From the NCBI RefSeq assembly GCF_904424705.1, contig NZ_CAJGBF010000003.1, positions 62,001 through 126,000 on the forward strand: a DNA stretch of 64,000 nt, given 5' to 3'. The stretch comes from Rossellomorea arthrocnemi. GTDB lineage: Bacteria > Bacillota > Bacilli > Bacillales > Bacillaceae_B. The first letter of the stretch is position 1, and the number at the start of each line of letters is the position of its first letter. The translations under genes and the position numbers were made by a program. Positions 18,965 to 27,961 of the stretch are shown piece by piece. The notes beneath the pieces were generated by a model, which saw nothing but the letters and a program-made list of their open reading frames with translations, was not told where the DNA came from and ran no database searches.

Positions 18965-19426
18965 ATGGCGATATTTACTGGTATGAATACGACTGCTTCT
19001 GCTCTAACTGCCCAACGTTTAAGGATGGATGTCATTTCCTCCAATATGGCGAATGTGGATACAACAAGAGGGAAAATGGTAAATGGGGAGTGGCAGCCTT
19101 ATCAAAGAAAGTCTGTTGTGATGGCGCCAAAAGAAAATCAGTTTTCATCATTTTTAAATAAGGCAATGAATACGAGGGACAACCACTCTGTTGGCAATGG
19201 TGTGGAGGTATCCCGAATTGAAGAAGATGGAGAAACACCATTCAAAATGGTTTATGACCCGGAGCACCCCGATGCAAATGACGAAGGATATGTTCGACTG
19301 CCGAATGTAGATCCTTTAAGAGAGATGGTGGACCTGATTTCAGCTACCCGTTCCTATGAAGCGAATGTTACGGTATTTAACGCAAATAAAGCAATGTTAA
19401 TGAAATCATTAGAAATTGGTAAATAA
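18965..19426 (+). CDS. flgC: flagellar basal-body rod protein FlgC
   Basis: Rod subunit, 153 residues. It has the rod N-terminal motif LRMDVISSNMANVDTTR and the C-terminal motif NVDPLREMVDLISATRSYEANVTVFN shared by FlgC and FlgG/E. It begins 2 bp after the flgB stop, with the AGGGGAGGGA ribosome site lying inside the end of flgB. Confidence 0.98.
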   Translation: MAIFTGMNTTASALTAQRLRMDVISSNMANVDTTRGKMVNGEWQPYQRKSVVMAPKENQFSSFLNKAMNTRDNHSVGNGVEVSRIEEDGETPFKMVYDPEHPDANDEGYVRLPNVDPLREMVDLISATRSYEANVTVFNANKAMLMKSLEIGK

Positions 19427-19443
19427 AGAGAGGTTTTAGTTCT

Positions 19444-19749
19444 ATGGCAATTCCTAATATTAATTCGGTGAATCCCGGCATTATAAGTCCGTCATTAGCC
19501 AATAAAAATAATTCTCCTGCAGAGGCAACTGAAAATTTTAGTCAATTACTCAAAAAGTCCATCGATGAAGTCAATAAGATGCAGGTGCAGTCAGATCAAT
19601 TAACGGAAAAGCTCGTTCGGGGTGAAAACGTTGATCTACATCAAGTGATGATTGCTTCCCAAAAGGCAAGCATTACACTGCAAACGACAATGGAAGTCCG
19701 TAACAAAGTAGTAGAAGCTTATCAAGAGATTATGAGAATGCCAATGTAG
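19444..19749 (+). CDS. fliE: flagellar hook-basal body complex protein FliE
   Basis: Adapter between the MS ring and the rod. 101 residues. The family C-terminus is plain: GENVDLHQVMIASQKASITLQTTMEVRNKVVEAYQEIMRMPM in two blocks. The N-terminal 30 residues are Asn/Ser-rich and poorly ordered, as usual. An AGAGAGG ribosome site lies about 10 nt before the ATG. Confidence 0.97.
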   Translation: MAIPNINSVNPGIISPSLANKNNSPAEATENFSQLLKKSIDEVNKMQVQSDQLTEKLVRGENVDLHQVMIASQKASITLQTTMEVRNKVVEAYQEIMRMPM

Positions 19750-19782
19750 TAGACTCATGCAGTCGAGTACCGGAGGATTGTA

Positions 19783-21381
19783 ATGAATGAATCGTTTAAG
19801 AAATATACAGAGCAGATAAAGTCCTATTGGACAAGTAGAACGAAAAAACAAAAAATAAGCATGGGCGCTATCTTTTTGATAACAATCATTCTTATCAGTG
19901 CAGTAAGCTATTTTTCAACAAGGACGACTCTCGAACCTTTATATAGTAATTTATCACCTTCTGAAACGGGCACCATTAAAGAAAATCTTGATGGCAGAGG
20001 GATCCCTTCTGAAATTACCGAAGGTGGATCGACGATTATGGTCCCTAGAGAACAAGTGGATACTTTAAAGGTTGAACTGGCGGCAGAGGGGATACCCAAC
20101 TCTGGGAGTATTGACTATACCTTTTTTAGTCAAAATGCCGGATTTGGAATGACAGATAATGAATTCAATGTCATGAAACTGGATGCCATGCAAACAGAAT
20201 TAGCTAATTTGATGAAAGGTATAGATGGGATCCAGGATGCGAAAGTCATGATTAATCTCCCTGAAAAGCAGATTTTCTTAAATGATGATGTTCAAAATGC
20301 GTCTGCTTCTATTGTATTGGATACAAAGCCAGGTTTTGCTTTTGATCAAAAGCAGATTAAATCACTATACCATCTTGTTTCAAAAAGTGTTCCTGACCTT
20401 CCTACTGAGAATATCGCCATCATGAATCAATATTTTGAGTATTTTGATTTAGAATCTCAAAATAATTCCATGGGAAGCGGGAATTTTGCTCAACAAATGA
20501 ATGTAAAGAAAGAAGTCGAGCGGGATATTCAACGTCAGGTTCAAAACATGCTGGGTACACTGATCGGCTTTAATAAAGTAGTGGTTTCGGTCACGACTGA
20601 TATTGACTTTACCCAGGAAAACCGAGAAGAAACCATCGTGACCCCAGTCGATGAAGAGAACATTGAAGGAATTGCTGTCAGCGCTCAGAGAATTACTGAG
20701 ACATTTTCAGGTGAAGGTGCGGTTCCAGGTGGTACAACCGGCACAGGGGATGCCAATGAACCGACCAATAGTGGGGTCACTTATGGATCCAGTTCAGAGT
20801 CGAATGGTGATTATGAGCGAATGGAAGAAACGATTAACAACGAAGTCAATCGTATAAAAAAAGAAATTGTAGAGAGCCCATATAAAATAAGGGACCTTGG
20901 TATCCAGGTCATGGTGGAACCGCCTGACCCGGAAGAAGAAACATCACTGCCGCAGGATAGGGTCGATGATATTCGTCAAGTATTGTCCACGATCGTTCGT
21001 ACATCGATTGATAAAGAGGCGAACCCTGAGCTTACGGACGAGGCGATCGAAGATAAGGTCGTAGTTTCGGTTCAGCCGTTCAATGGCAAAGTTGACGTCG
21101 CATCTAAGGAAAATCCTGTACTGCCTTGGTGGACGTATGTTGTTGGAGGCATTCTGCTTGTAGTGATTCTCCTATTGGTATTCTTCTTATTGCGTTCCAG
21201 AAGAAAAGAGACCATTGAAGAAGCAGAGTATGAAGAAACAAGAGAGCCCGTCCATATCCCGGATATCGAGCCGAAAGAAGAAACAGAGGGCTCAATTCGG
21301 AGGAAGCAACTGGAGAGAATGGCTAAAGATAAACCAGAAGAATTTGCGAAACTATTACGCACCTGGTTAGCAGAGGATTAG
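19783..21381 (+). CDS. fliF: flagellar MS-ring protein FliF
   Basis: Builds the inner-membrane MS ring and houses the export gate. 532 residues: a first membrane segment at about 25-46 (GAIFLITIILISAVSYF), the YscJ/FliF ring-building domains (LEPLYSNLSP, VPREQVDTLKVELAAEGIP), a Gly/Thr-rich extracellular loop (about 300-330), a second membrane segment at about 450-470 and a C-terminal FliG-binding tail ending FAKLLRTWLAED. Its stop codon is embedded in the fliG Shine-Dalgarno. Confidence 0.98.
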   Translation: MNESFKKYTEQIKSYWTSRTKKQKISMGAIFLITIILISAVSYFSTRTTLEPLYSNLSPSETGTIKENLDGRGIPSEITEGGSTIMVPREQVDTLKVELAAEGIPNSGSIDYTFFSQNAGFGMTDNEFNVMKLDAMQTELANLMKGIDGIQDAKVMINLPEKQIFLNDDVQNASASIVLDTKPGFAFDQKQIKSLYHLVSKSVPDLPTENIAIMNQYFEYFDLESQNNSMGSGNFAQQMNVKKEVERDIQRQVQNMLGTLIGFNKVVVSVTTDIDFTQENREETIVTPVDEENIEGIAVSAQRITETFSGEGAVPGGTTGTGDANEPTNSGVTYGSSSESNGDYERMEETINNEVNRIKKEIVESPYKIRDLGIQVMVEPPDPEEETSLPQDRVDDIRQVLSTIVRTSIDKEANPELTDEAIEDKVVVSVQPFNGKVDVASKENPVLPWWTYVVGGILLVVILLLVFFLLRSRRKETIEEAEYEETREPVHIPDIEPKEETEGSIRRKQLERMAKDKPEEFAKLLRTWLAED

Positions 21382-21392
21382 GAGGAATGAAT

Positions 21393-22406
21393 ATGGTAAG
21401 AAGAGAGAAAGGTTTAACTGGGAAACAAAAGGCAGCCATCCTCCTGATCTCTCTTGGTCCTGATGTATCAGCATCTGTGTACAAGCATTTGGCGGAAGAA
21501 GAAATTGAGAAGTTGACACTAGAAATTTCCGGAGTGAAGAAAGTAGAGACGGAAGCGAAGGAAGATATTTTAGAAGAGTTTCATCAAATTGCCATTGCCC
21601 AGGACTATATCTCACAAGGAGGTATCGGGTATGCGAAAACTGTTTTGGAAAAGGCACTCGGGTCTGAGCAGGCTTCAGCTATCATTAATCGTCTGACCTC
21701 ATCTTTACAGGTTAAACCGTTTGACTTTGCAAGAAGAGCTGATGCAGCTCAAATTCTTAACTTTATCCAAAGTGAGCATCCTCAGACGATTGCGTTAATA
21801 CTATCTTATCTGGACCCACAACAAGCAGGGCAGATTCTTTCAGAGCTGCCACAGGAAGTTCAGGCAGATATCGCAAGACGCATCGCGGTGATGGATGGTA
21901 CCTCCCCGGAAGTGATCAGTGAAGTAGAAGCCATCTTGGAAAGGAAACTGTCTGCTACTGTTACCCAGGATTATTCCCAAACCGGCGGAGTGGAAGCTGT
22001 AGTGGAAGTATTAAATGGAGTAGATCGTTCCACCGAAAAAACGATCCTCGATGCCTTGGAAATTCAGGATCCGGAATTAGCCGAAGAAATCAAAAAGAGA
22101 ATGTTTGTATTTGAAGATATTGTCACTCTTGACGGTCGTTCCATTCAACGGGTTATCCGGGATTGTGATAATGAAGATCTGCTTCTGTCGCTTAAAGTGT
22201 CCAGCGATGAAGTGAAAGAAGTGGTCTTCAGGAATATGTCTAACCGGATGGTTGAAACCCTTAAAGAAGAAATGGAATTCATGGGGCCGGTACGATTGCG
22301 GGATGTGGAAGAAGCTCAATCACGGATTGTAGCAGTCATAAGAAGATTAGAGGATTCAGGTGAGATTATCATCGCCCGTGGTGGAGGAGACGATATTATT
22401 GTCTAG
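21393..22406 (+). CDS. fliG: flagellar motor switch protein FliG
   Basis: C-ring protein that receives torque from MotA. 337 residues; three armadillo-type domains. The middle-domain EHPQTIALILSYL motif and the C-terminal torque helix EVKEVVFRNMSNRM with its charged residues are intact, as is the ending ARGGGDDIIV. The second in-frame ATG (21393) is chosen because AGGAGG (21380-21385) is 7 nt before it; the first ATG at 21387 would be only 1 nt away from the site. Confidence 0.98.
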   Translation: MVRREKGLTGKQKAAILLISLGPDVSASVYKHLAEEEIEKLTLEISGVKKVETEAKEDILEEFHQIAIAQDYISQGGIGYAKTVLEKALGSEQASAIINRLTSSLQVKPFDFARRADAAQILNFIQSEHPQTIALILSYLDPQQAGQILSELPQEVQADIARRIAVMDGTSPEVISEVEAILERKLSATVTQDYSQTGGVEAVVEVLNGVDRSTEKTILDALEIQDPELAEEIKKRMFVFEDIVTLDGRSIQRVIRDCDNEDLLLSLKVSSDEVKEVVFRNMSNRMVETLKEEMEFMGPVRLRDVEEAQSRIVAVIRRLEDSGEIIIARGGGDDIIV

Positions 22407-23172
22407 GATTATAAAGTCTACCGTAGCTCAAACCTTTGAGGACAATCGGAAAGTGATATCTCTTAAGAGAGTTAATCCGATGGAAGACGTATCCGCACAG
22501 GAAGACGCACAAATAGGGGATGCATCTTTTCGTGGGGATCAGATAATTAAACAAGCGACCATTCAAGCAGAACAAATTATTCAGGAAGCAATTGAAAAGT
22601 CCCGTCAAGAAGAAGAACGGTTGGTCCGTGAAAAAGAAAAATGGATATCAGAGCGTGAGCAGCTTGTGCAGGAAGCCTATAATACTGGATTTCTTCAGGG
22701 TGAAGAAGAGGGCAGAATTAAGGGCTATCAGGAATATCAGCACAAACTTCAGGAGGCAAACGAGATAGCCGAGCGTAACAGGGAACAGTATGAAGGTTAT
22801 ATTCAAAATGCAGAGAAAGTCATTATTAACCTGGGGGTAGCGTGTGCCGAGAAAATATTGAATCAAACCCTGCAGGAAGAACCGGATCAATTCCTCTCCA
22901 TCGTGGAAAGGGGACTGAAGGAAGTGAGGGATTTACATCATATCCAAATACATGTTCACCCCTCCAGGCATAAGCTTCTTGTCAGAAATAAATCCGAGCT
23001 CGAAGTGATGTTTCCAACCGATATTCAATGCTTCATTTATGCAAACGATGATCTCGGTCCGGAAGAATCCTATATTGAAACCAATCAGGGGCGGGTCATT
23101 ATCAGCATTGATTCACAACTAAAAGAATTAAAGTTGAAGCTTCACCATCTCCTGGAAGGTGATGTGGAATGA
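22399..23172 (+). CDS. fliH: flagellar export apparatus regulator FliH
   Basis: Stator-like partner of the FliI ATPase that keeps it inactive and delivers it to the gate. 257 residues. A long charged, Gln/Glu-rich coiled coil occupies about 60-150, including a short glycine-bearing stretch (GFLQGEEEGRIKGYQ), and the C-terminal domain (ILNQTLQEEPDQFLSIVERGL) resembles the V-ATPase E subunit. The start is inferred to be a TTG at 22399, 8 nt after GGAGGA and overlapping the end of fliG; the first residues MSRIIKS fit the family. Confidence 0.95.
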   Translation: MSRIIKSTVAQTFEDNRKVISLKRVNPMEDVSAQEDAQIGDASFRGDQIIKQATIQAEQIIQEAIEKSRQEEERLVREKEKWISEREQLVQEAYNTGFLQGEEEGRIKGYQEYQHKLQEANEIAERNREQYEGYIQNAEKVIINLGVACAEKILNQTLQEEPDQFLSIVERGLKEVRDLHHIQIHVHPSRHKLLVRNKSELEVMFPTDIQCFIYANDDLGPEESYIETNQGRVIISIDSQLKELKLKLHHLLEGDVE

Positions 23173-24488
23173 AAGCAGCAGACCTAATTTCTCATATCCC
23201 TCATATCCCAACTTTCAAGAAATTTGGGAAAGTAAAAAGAGTTGTTGGGTTGATGATTGAGTCCCAGGGCCCTGAAAGCTCTGTGGGTGAAGTGTGTCAT
23301 ATCCATATCCTCTCACGTGGCAAACAAAAAGTGATACAAGCAGAAGTCGTAGGCTTTAATGATGATTTAGTGATTCTTATGCCATATACCAACATGCAGG
23401 ATATCTCACCAGGGAGTTTAGTGGAAGCAACAGCAAAGCCATTGGAAATCAAAATAGGGCCATCGTTAATCGGGAAAGTGATTGATTCCTTGGGACATCC
23501 ACTTGATGGCAGTCAATTACCGCAAGGATTAAGCACTGCTTATACAGAACAGGAACCGCCTAATCCTCTATCCAGACCCCCCATTGATGAAAAAATGGAG
23601 GTTGGCGTAAAAGCCATTGACAGCATGTTGACGGTAGGTAAAGGACAGAGGGTAGGGATTTTTGCTGGAAGTGGTGTAGGGAAAAGTACATTGCTGGGAA
23701 TGATCGCCAGAAATACGAAAGCGGACTTAAATGTCATTGCACTGGTGGGTGAGCGTGGCAGGGAAGTAAGGGAATTCATTGAAAGAGATTTAGGTGAAGA
23801 AGGGCTGAAACGAACGATTGTAGTGGCGGCGACTTCTGACCAGCCTGCTCTCATGAGAATAAAAGGCGCCTTTACGGCAACAGCGATTGCGGAATATTTT
23901 CGTGATAAAGGCATGAACGTCATGCTGATGATGGATTCTGCCACCAGGGTTGCCATGGCTCAGAGGGAAATAGGTTTAGCAGTTGGGGAACCCCCCACAA
24001 CAAAGGGATATACTCCTTCTGTATTCGCTATATTACCAAAATTACTTGAGAGAACTGGAACCAATCTTCACGGTAGCATTACGGCCTTTTATACCGTTCT
24101 CGTAGATGGTGATGATCTAAATGAGCCAATTTCAGACACAGTGAGGGGGATACTTGATGGTCATATCGTTCTTGACCGTCAAATCTCGAATCGGGGTCAA
24201 TACCCTGCCATCAATATCTTGAAAAGTGTAAGCAGGTTAATGAATCACCTTGCCTCAAAAGAACATTTACAGGCTGCCACTAGAATAAGAGAGTTATTGA
24301 GTACCTATATGAACTCAGAAGACTTGATACAAATAGGTGCATACAAAAAAGGAACCTCCCGTGAGGTGGATGAAGCCATCAACTATTATCCTGGAATCAT
24401 TTCCTTTTTGAAACAGGGAGTGTACGAACAGGTGTCGCTTCCCGCGAGTGTTGATGAGCTTATACAGCTATCGGAAAGAGGTGGATGA
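23169..24488 (+). CDS. fliI: flagellum-specific ATP synthase FliI
   Basis: Hexameric ATPase of flagellar type III export. 439 residues. Walker A GSGVGKST starts at residue 167; the catalytic glutamate motif VGERGREVREF and Walker B NVMLMMDSATR follow, together with the type III hallmark ESVSRL-like segment (NILKSVSRLMNHL). The ATG overlaps the fliH stop (ATGA), so translation is coupled. Confidence 0.98.
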   Translation: MKAADLISHIPHIPTFKKFGKVKRVVGLMIESQGPESSVGEVCHIHILSRGKQKVIQAEVVGFNDDLVILMPYTNMQDISPGSLVEATAKPLEIKIGPSLIGKVIDSLGHPLDGSQLPQGLSTAYTEQEPPNPLSRPPIDEKMEVGVKAIDSMLTVGKGQRVGIFAGSGVGKSTLLGMIARNTKADLNVIALVGERGREVREFIERDLGEEGLKRTIVVAATSDQPALMRIKGAFTATAIAEYFRDKGMNVMLMMDSATRVAMAQREIGLAVGEPPTTKGYTPSVFAILPKLLERTGTNLHGSITAFYTVLVDGDDLNEPISDTVRGILDGHIVLDRQISNRGQYPAINILKSVSRLMNHLASKEHLQAATRIRELLSTYMNSEDLIQIGAYKKGTSREVDEAINYYPGIISFLKQGVYEQVSLPASVDELIQLSERGG

Positions 24489-24493
24489 TTCGA

Positions 24494-24940
24494 ATGAGTT
24501 ATCAGTATAAATTCCAACGAATTTTAACTTTAAAAGAAAAAGAAAAAGATGAAGTACAAGAAATGTACAAGGGATCTATCGAAAAGTTTGAAGCTGTTGC
24601 TGAGAAACTTTACGAATTCTTGAAAAAGAAAGAGACTCTTGAACTTCACCAAGAGAGTAAATTACAGGGTGGGCTATCTGTACAGGATATTCGTCATCAC
24701 CAACAGTTCATCACCAATCTTGAAAAGACTATTTCATATTATCAGGATTTGGTAATACAAGCGAGAAATCGGATGAAGTGGTATGAAGAAAAGCTGGTAG
24801 ATATGAATGTGGAAGTAAAAAAATACGAAAAAATGAAGGAAAAAGATTTTGAGCGATTTCTTCAAAATATCCAATTCATTGAAAATAAGCAATTAGATGA
24901 AGTATCAGTCGTCCAATATATGAAACGGGGAGTAAGGTGA
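24494..24940 (+). CDS. fliJ: flagellar export chaperone FliJ
   Basis: Small coiled-coil protein that sits in the FliI hexamer like a central stalk and couples it to FlhA. 148 residues, almost all predicted alpha-helix, rich in Lys/Glu/Gln, no Cys or Pro-rich section. The ATG at 24494 (MSYQYKFQRILTLKEKEKDE) is favoured over one at 24485, since AAAGAGGTGG lies 8-9 nt before it and the family begins MxYxFxFQ. Confidence 0.95.
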   Translation: MSYQYKFQRILTLKEKEKDEVQEMYKGSIEKFEAVAEKLYEFLKKKETLELHQESKLQGGLSVQDIRHHQQFITNLEKTISYYQDLVIQARNRMKWYEEKLVDMNVEVKKYEKMKEKDFERFLQNIQFIENKQLDEVSVVQYMKRGVR

Positions 24941-24944
24941 TCTC

Positions 24945-25535
24945 ATGGCAAAGGTAATCGAAGAGGATAAAAAAGATTCATACAATCGTTTCCAACGAGT
25001 CATTTTTATCATCGTCATTCCCCTCTTGTTTGCGATAACCTTCGCTTTGGTCATCATGCAGTTCGCAGGGATAAATGTATTTGAAAAAGCTCAGTCATTA
25101 AGTTCGGATATTCCTTTTTTGGCCAAGGTCATTCCTTCAGATGATGTGGAGGATCGAAAACAATTGCAAGAGAGAATCATTTCATTAAACGCTACAATGG
25201 AAGATCAAGAAGCGAAAATGGCTCAGCTTCAAAGTGAAATGGATAAGAAAGACAGTGATAATGAACAACTGCAGGCAACAATCCAGCAGCAGAAAGACGA
25301 ACTGGAAGAGTTACGTCAGATTGGTGAAGAAAATAAACGGGCATTTAAAGAAGTTGTCAATACCTTTGAAGCGATGTCTGCAAAGAGCGCCGCTCCGGTT
25401 CTCATGGAAATGAAAGATGAAGAGGCAATGAAGATCCTTTCAAATATTAAACCGGATACGCTGGCTGATATCCTGGAAAAAATGCCCCCAGGGGATGCTG
25501 CAAGATACACCAGTCTTCTTTCGACGGAGGAATAA
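24945..25535 (+). CDS. ylxF: YlxF, MgtE-N/MotE-like flagellar-operon protein
   Basis: 196 residues. One N-terminal membrane segment (about 22-45: FIIVIPLLFAITFALVIMQF), a coiled coil (about 80-135) and a C-terminal motif EEAMKILSNIKPDTLADILEKMPPGDAARY that resembles the MgtE intracellular N-domain. The architecture is shared with MotE-type proteins that chaperone flagellar components in other bacteria. In B. subtilis the role of YlxF is unclear. It lies between fliJ and fliK, 4 bp after fliJ. Confidence 0.9.
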   Translation: MAKVIEEDKKDSYNRFQRVIFIIVIPLLFAITFALVIMQFAGINVFEKAQSLSSDIPFLAKVIPSDDVEDRKQLQERIISLNATMEDQEAKMAQLQSEMDKKDSDNEQLQATIQQQKDELEELRQIGEENKRAFKEVVNTFEAMSAKSAAPVLMEMKDEEAMKILSNIKPDTLADILEKMPPGDAARYTSLLSTEE

Positions 25536-25566
25536 TGAACTCTGTTCCTTTTAAGGGGGTGAATAA

Positions 25567-26847
25567 ATGGAAATAGGAATCGGTACTCAACGTGCAACCG
25601 TTGCAACATCTTTGTATAAGGAAGTAAATGTGTCCAATAAGCAGACTGAAGCTTTTTCACAACACCTTTTGGGATTTGTTTCGAATCAGAGTAGTGGAAT
25701 GAAAGAAGTAAAGGAACAGGACGCCATGTCATTTCTTGTTACCCTCGAAGCAATTCTTGGGACGGGTGAAATGGAAGATCTCAATCTCACATCCAAGCAG
25801 CTTGATGAGCTTTCAAAAGTGAAAGAACTGGATGTTAGTCAGCTTGCTGACATCATAGGTGTGAACGCCGAGACAATCACAACACTTTTTTCTGATTTAA
25901 GGTTCGCCCTTTTGGGAACCATGCCATCTGCCACTTCCGCTCAGGAGGATGTGTATGAAAGCCTGCTGGGTACCCTGCAACTCCTGCAATCTGCCTTTAA
26001 TCATGATCTCAACGGATCAAAGTCTGCAGTTGAAAATATTCTGCAAGGGTTAAACAGACAGGGACAGATAGAAGATGCCATTAAATTAGCTAAGGTAATG
26101 GAATTATTTACTCGTAACCGTGATATGCATGTTACGGATGCATCAAAAGCAGCAGAGCTTAAAGATATGGTGAAGCATATACAAACCGGAATTGAAGGTG
26201 TGTTATCGAAAACGGTGCAACCGTCCGGTGATTGGACTAGGATTCTAAGAGAGGCGTACACACGTCGGCAACCTGAAGAAATAACTGAAAAAAATCTTAC
26301 TAATCCAAGTGCAGATGCTACTGCTGCAGACAAGAAAAGCAATCATCCTTTACAAGGAACCAATCTTCACTTTGTCCTGCCCAAGACCGAAAATTTTTCT
26401 ATGAGCCTGGCATCTGGCAGTCGCTCTGTACAATATGAACAATTTGTTAAAGAATTCCAGAATATCCTGGGTAAATCGAACATGATATCCCAACCCAACA
26501 TGACTAAGTTATTGATTAAACTCTATCCCGAACAATTGGGCTCGTTAAGAATTGAATTGCTTCAGCAGAATGGGGTCATGACAGCGAAAATACTGGCTTC
26601 TACTAAAACAGCTAAAGACATGCTCGATTCTCAAATTCAAGGGCTCAAACATGCTTTCAATTCACAGAATCTGAATGTGGATAAGATAGAAATCTCACAA
26701 ACACTCTCAGATACTGAGCGCCAGTATAAAGGACAATCACAACAACAGTCTCAACAGCAGAAACAAGAACAATCCGATCAGCCAGGTACGGCCAAAGAAG
26801 AGGGAAATCAGTCCTTTAAGGATTATCTCGTAAATACCGAAATATAG
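25567..26847 (+). CDS. fliK: flagellar hook-length control protein FliK
   Basis: Secreted ruler that measures hook length and switches the export gate from hook to filament substrates by contacting FlhB. 426 residues. The N-terminal two-thirds is low in recognisable motifs; the C-terminal Flg_hook domain (about 310-375) is clear: LLIKLYPEQLGSLRIELLQQ and HAFNSQNLNVDKIEIS. A Gln-rich tail (SQQQSQQQKQEQSDQ) ends the protein. A GGGGGT-type ribosome site precedes the ATG. Confidence 0.95.
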   Translation: MEIGIGTQRATVATSLYKEVNVSNKQTEAFSQHLLGFVSNQSSGMKEVKEQDAMSFLVTLEAILGTGEMEDLNLTSKQLDELSKVKELDVSQLADIIGVNAETITTLFSDLRFALLGTMPSATSAQEDVYESLLGTLQLLQSAFNHDLNGSKSAVENILQGLNRQGQIEDAIKLAKVMELFTRNRDMHVTDASKAAELKDMVKHIQTGIEGVLSKTVQPSGDWTRILREAYTRRQPEEITEKNLTNPSADATAADKKSNHPLQGTNLHFVLPKTENFSMSLASGSRSVQYEQFVKEFQNILGKSNMISQPNMTKLLIKLYPEQLGSLRIELLQQNGVMTAKILASTKTAKDMLDSQIQGLKHAFNSQNLNVDKIEISQTLSDTERQYKGQSQQQSQQQKQEQSDQPGTAKEEGNQSFKDYLVNTEI

Positions 26848-26855
26848 GTGATAAT

Positions 26856-27488
26856 ATGACTAAAATAGATCCAAGTTTACTTTATTCCACCATTCAGACA
26901 AAGCAGCGGGAATCAGGAGGGGATATTTTAGGGAAAGATGATTTCCTGAAGATCCTGATGACTCAATTGCAAAATCAGGACCCGTTGAATCCGATGCAGG
27001 ACAAAGATTTTATCGCTCAGATGGCTACATTTTCCTCTTTAGAGCAAATGACCAATCTCACACAGACGATGGAAAAATTTGTTGATAATCAAAGTCAAAC
27101 ACAATTGATATCTTATAATCAGTTTGTAGGGAAGCAAGTGACATGGCATAAGATCATTGAATCTGAATCAGATGCTGCTCCAGAAATACAAGAAGGACAA
27201 GGACTGGTAAAAGGTGTCCGTTTCAAAGGTGACTCCGTTGAATTCATCATGGAGGATGGAACGATTTTGACTCCCGGTAATATTTCTCAAGTGAATACAA
27301 CAGGAAGCGGGGATTCTTCTCTCGTAAATGCATCCATGTTAATTGGCAGGAAGGTATCCTGGAGCGGAGAAGAAGGAGAACAAAGTGGAGTAGTTCAATC
27401 CGTTTCCAAGAAAGACTCACAAATTTGGTTTCATACTGAAGCAGGAGAGAAAATTTCCAGCCTGGCGTTAATAAAAATTGAATCTTAG
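26856..27488 (+). CDS. flgD: flagellar hook assembly protein FlgD
   Basis: Hook cap on which FlgE polymerises. 210 residues. The N-terminal signature GKDDFLKILMTQLQNQDPLNPMQDKDFIAQMATFSSLEQM is unmistakable when read in two halves. The C-terminal half has two SH3-like repeats (KQVTWHKI... and RKVSWSGE...). It follows fliK after 8 bp. Confidence 0.97.
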   Translation: MTKIDPSLLYSTIQTKQRESGGDILGKDDFLKILMTQLQNQDPLNPMQDKDFIAQMATFSSLEQMTNLTQTMEKFVDNQSQTQLISYNQFVGKQVTWHKIIESESDAAPEIQEGQGLVKGVRFKGDSVEFIMEDGTILTPGNISQVNTTGSGDSSLVNASMLIGRKVSWSGEEGEQSGVVQSVSKKDSQIWFHTEAGEKISSLALIKIES

Positions 27489-27499
27489 GGAGTGGTTGT

Positions 27500-27889
27500 A
27501 TGGAAAAGACCTTCTTTACCCGTTCACCGCAACCTGTCACTCCTCGCTACCACAATAACACTGTTAAACAATCTGTCCGCCCGACAACATCGTTTGCAGA
27601 CCAGTTGGAATTGGCAGTTCGCGATGTACCTCCCATGCAGATCAGTAAACATGCAAAGATAAGAATGGAACAGCGGGGAATCACCATTCCTAAAGAAACA
27701 TGGGAGAAGATAGGAGTGAAAGTGGTTGAAGCAAAAACAAAAGGTGTACAGGATTCACTGGTAGTATTGAAAGATGCTGCGCTTATTGTAAGTGCCAAGA
27801 ACCAAACGGTAATCACTGCAATGGACCGGGAAGAAGCCCATTCTCAAATCTTTACAAATATAAACGGTACGATATTAATTGATTCATAG
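27500..27889 (+). CDS. TIGR02530-type flagellar operon protein
   Basis: 129 residues, between flgD and flgE. The N-terminal 45 residues are polar and variable; the rest has a conserved-looking core (ISKHAKIRMEQRGITI, VVLKDAALIVSAKNQTVITAM, IFTNINGTILID). This matches my memory of a small family found in flagellar operons of many Firmicutes between flgD and flgE, of unknown function. I do not recall a counterpart at this place in B. subtilis 168. No signal peptide or membrane segment. Its position suggests a role in hook assembly, but that is inference. Confidence 0.8.
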   Translation: MEKTFFTRSPQPVTPRYHNNTVKQSVRPTTSFADQLELAVRDVPPMQISKHAKIRMEQRGITIPKETWEKIGVKVVEAKTKGVQDSLVVLKDAALIVSAKNQTVITAMDREEAHSQIFTNINGTILIDS

Positions 27890-27961
27890 GCCGGACCTTT
27901 AATAGGAAGCCTTTACGCTGCGGAGTGACTGAAGCAGCTTATTCGAAAGGGGAAAAAATTC

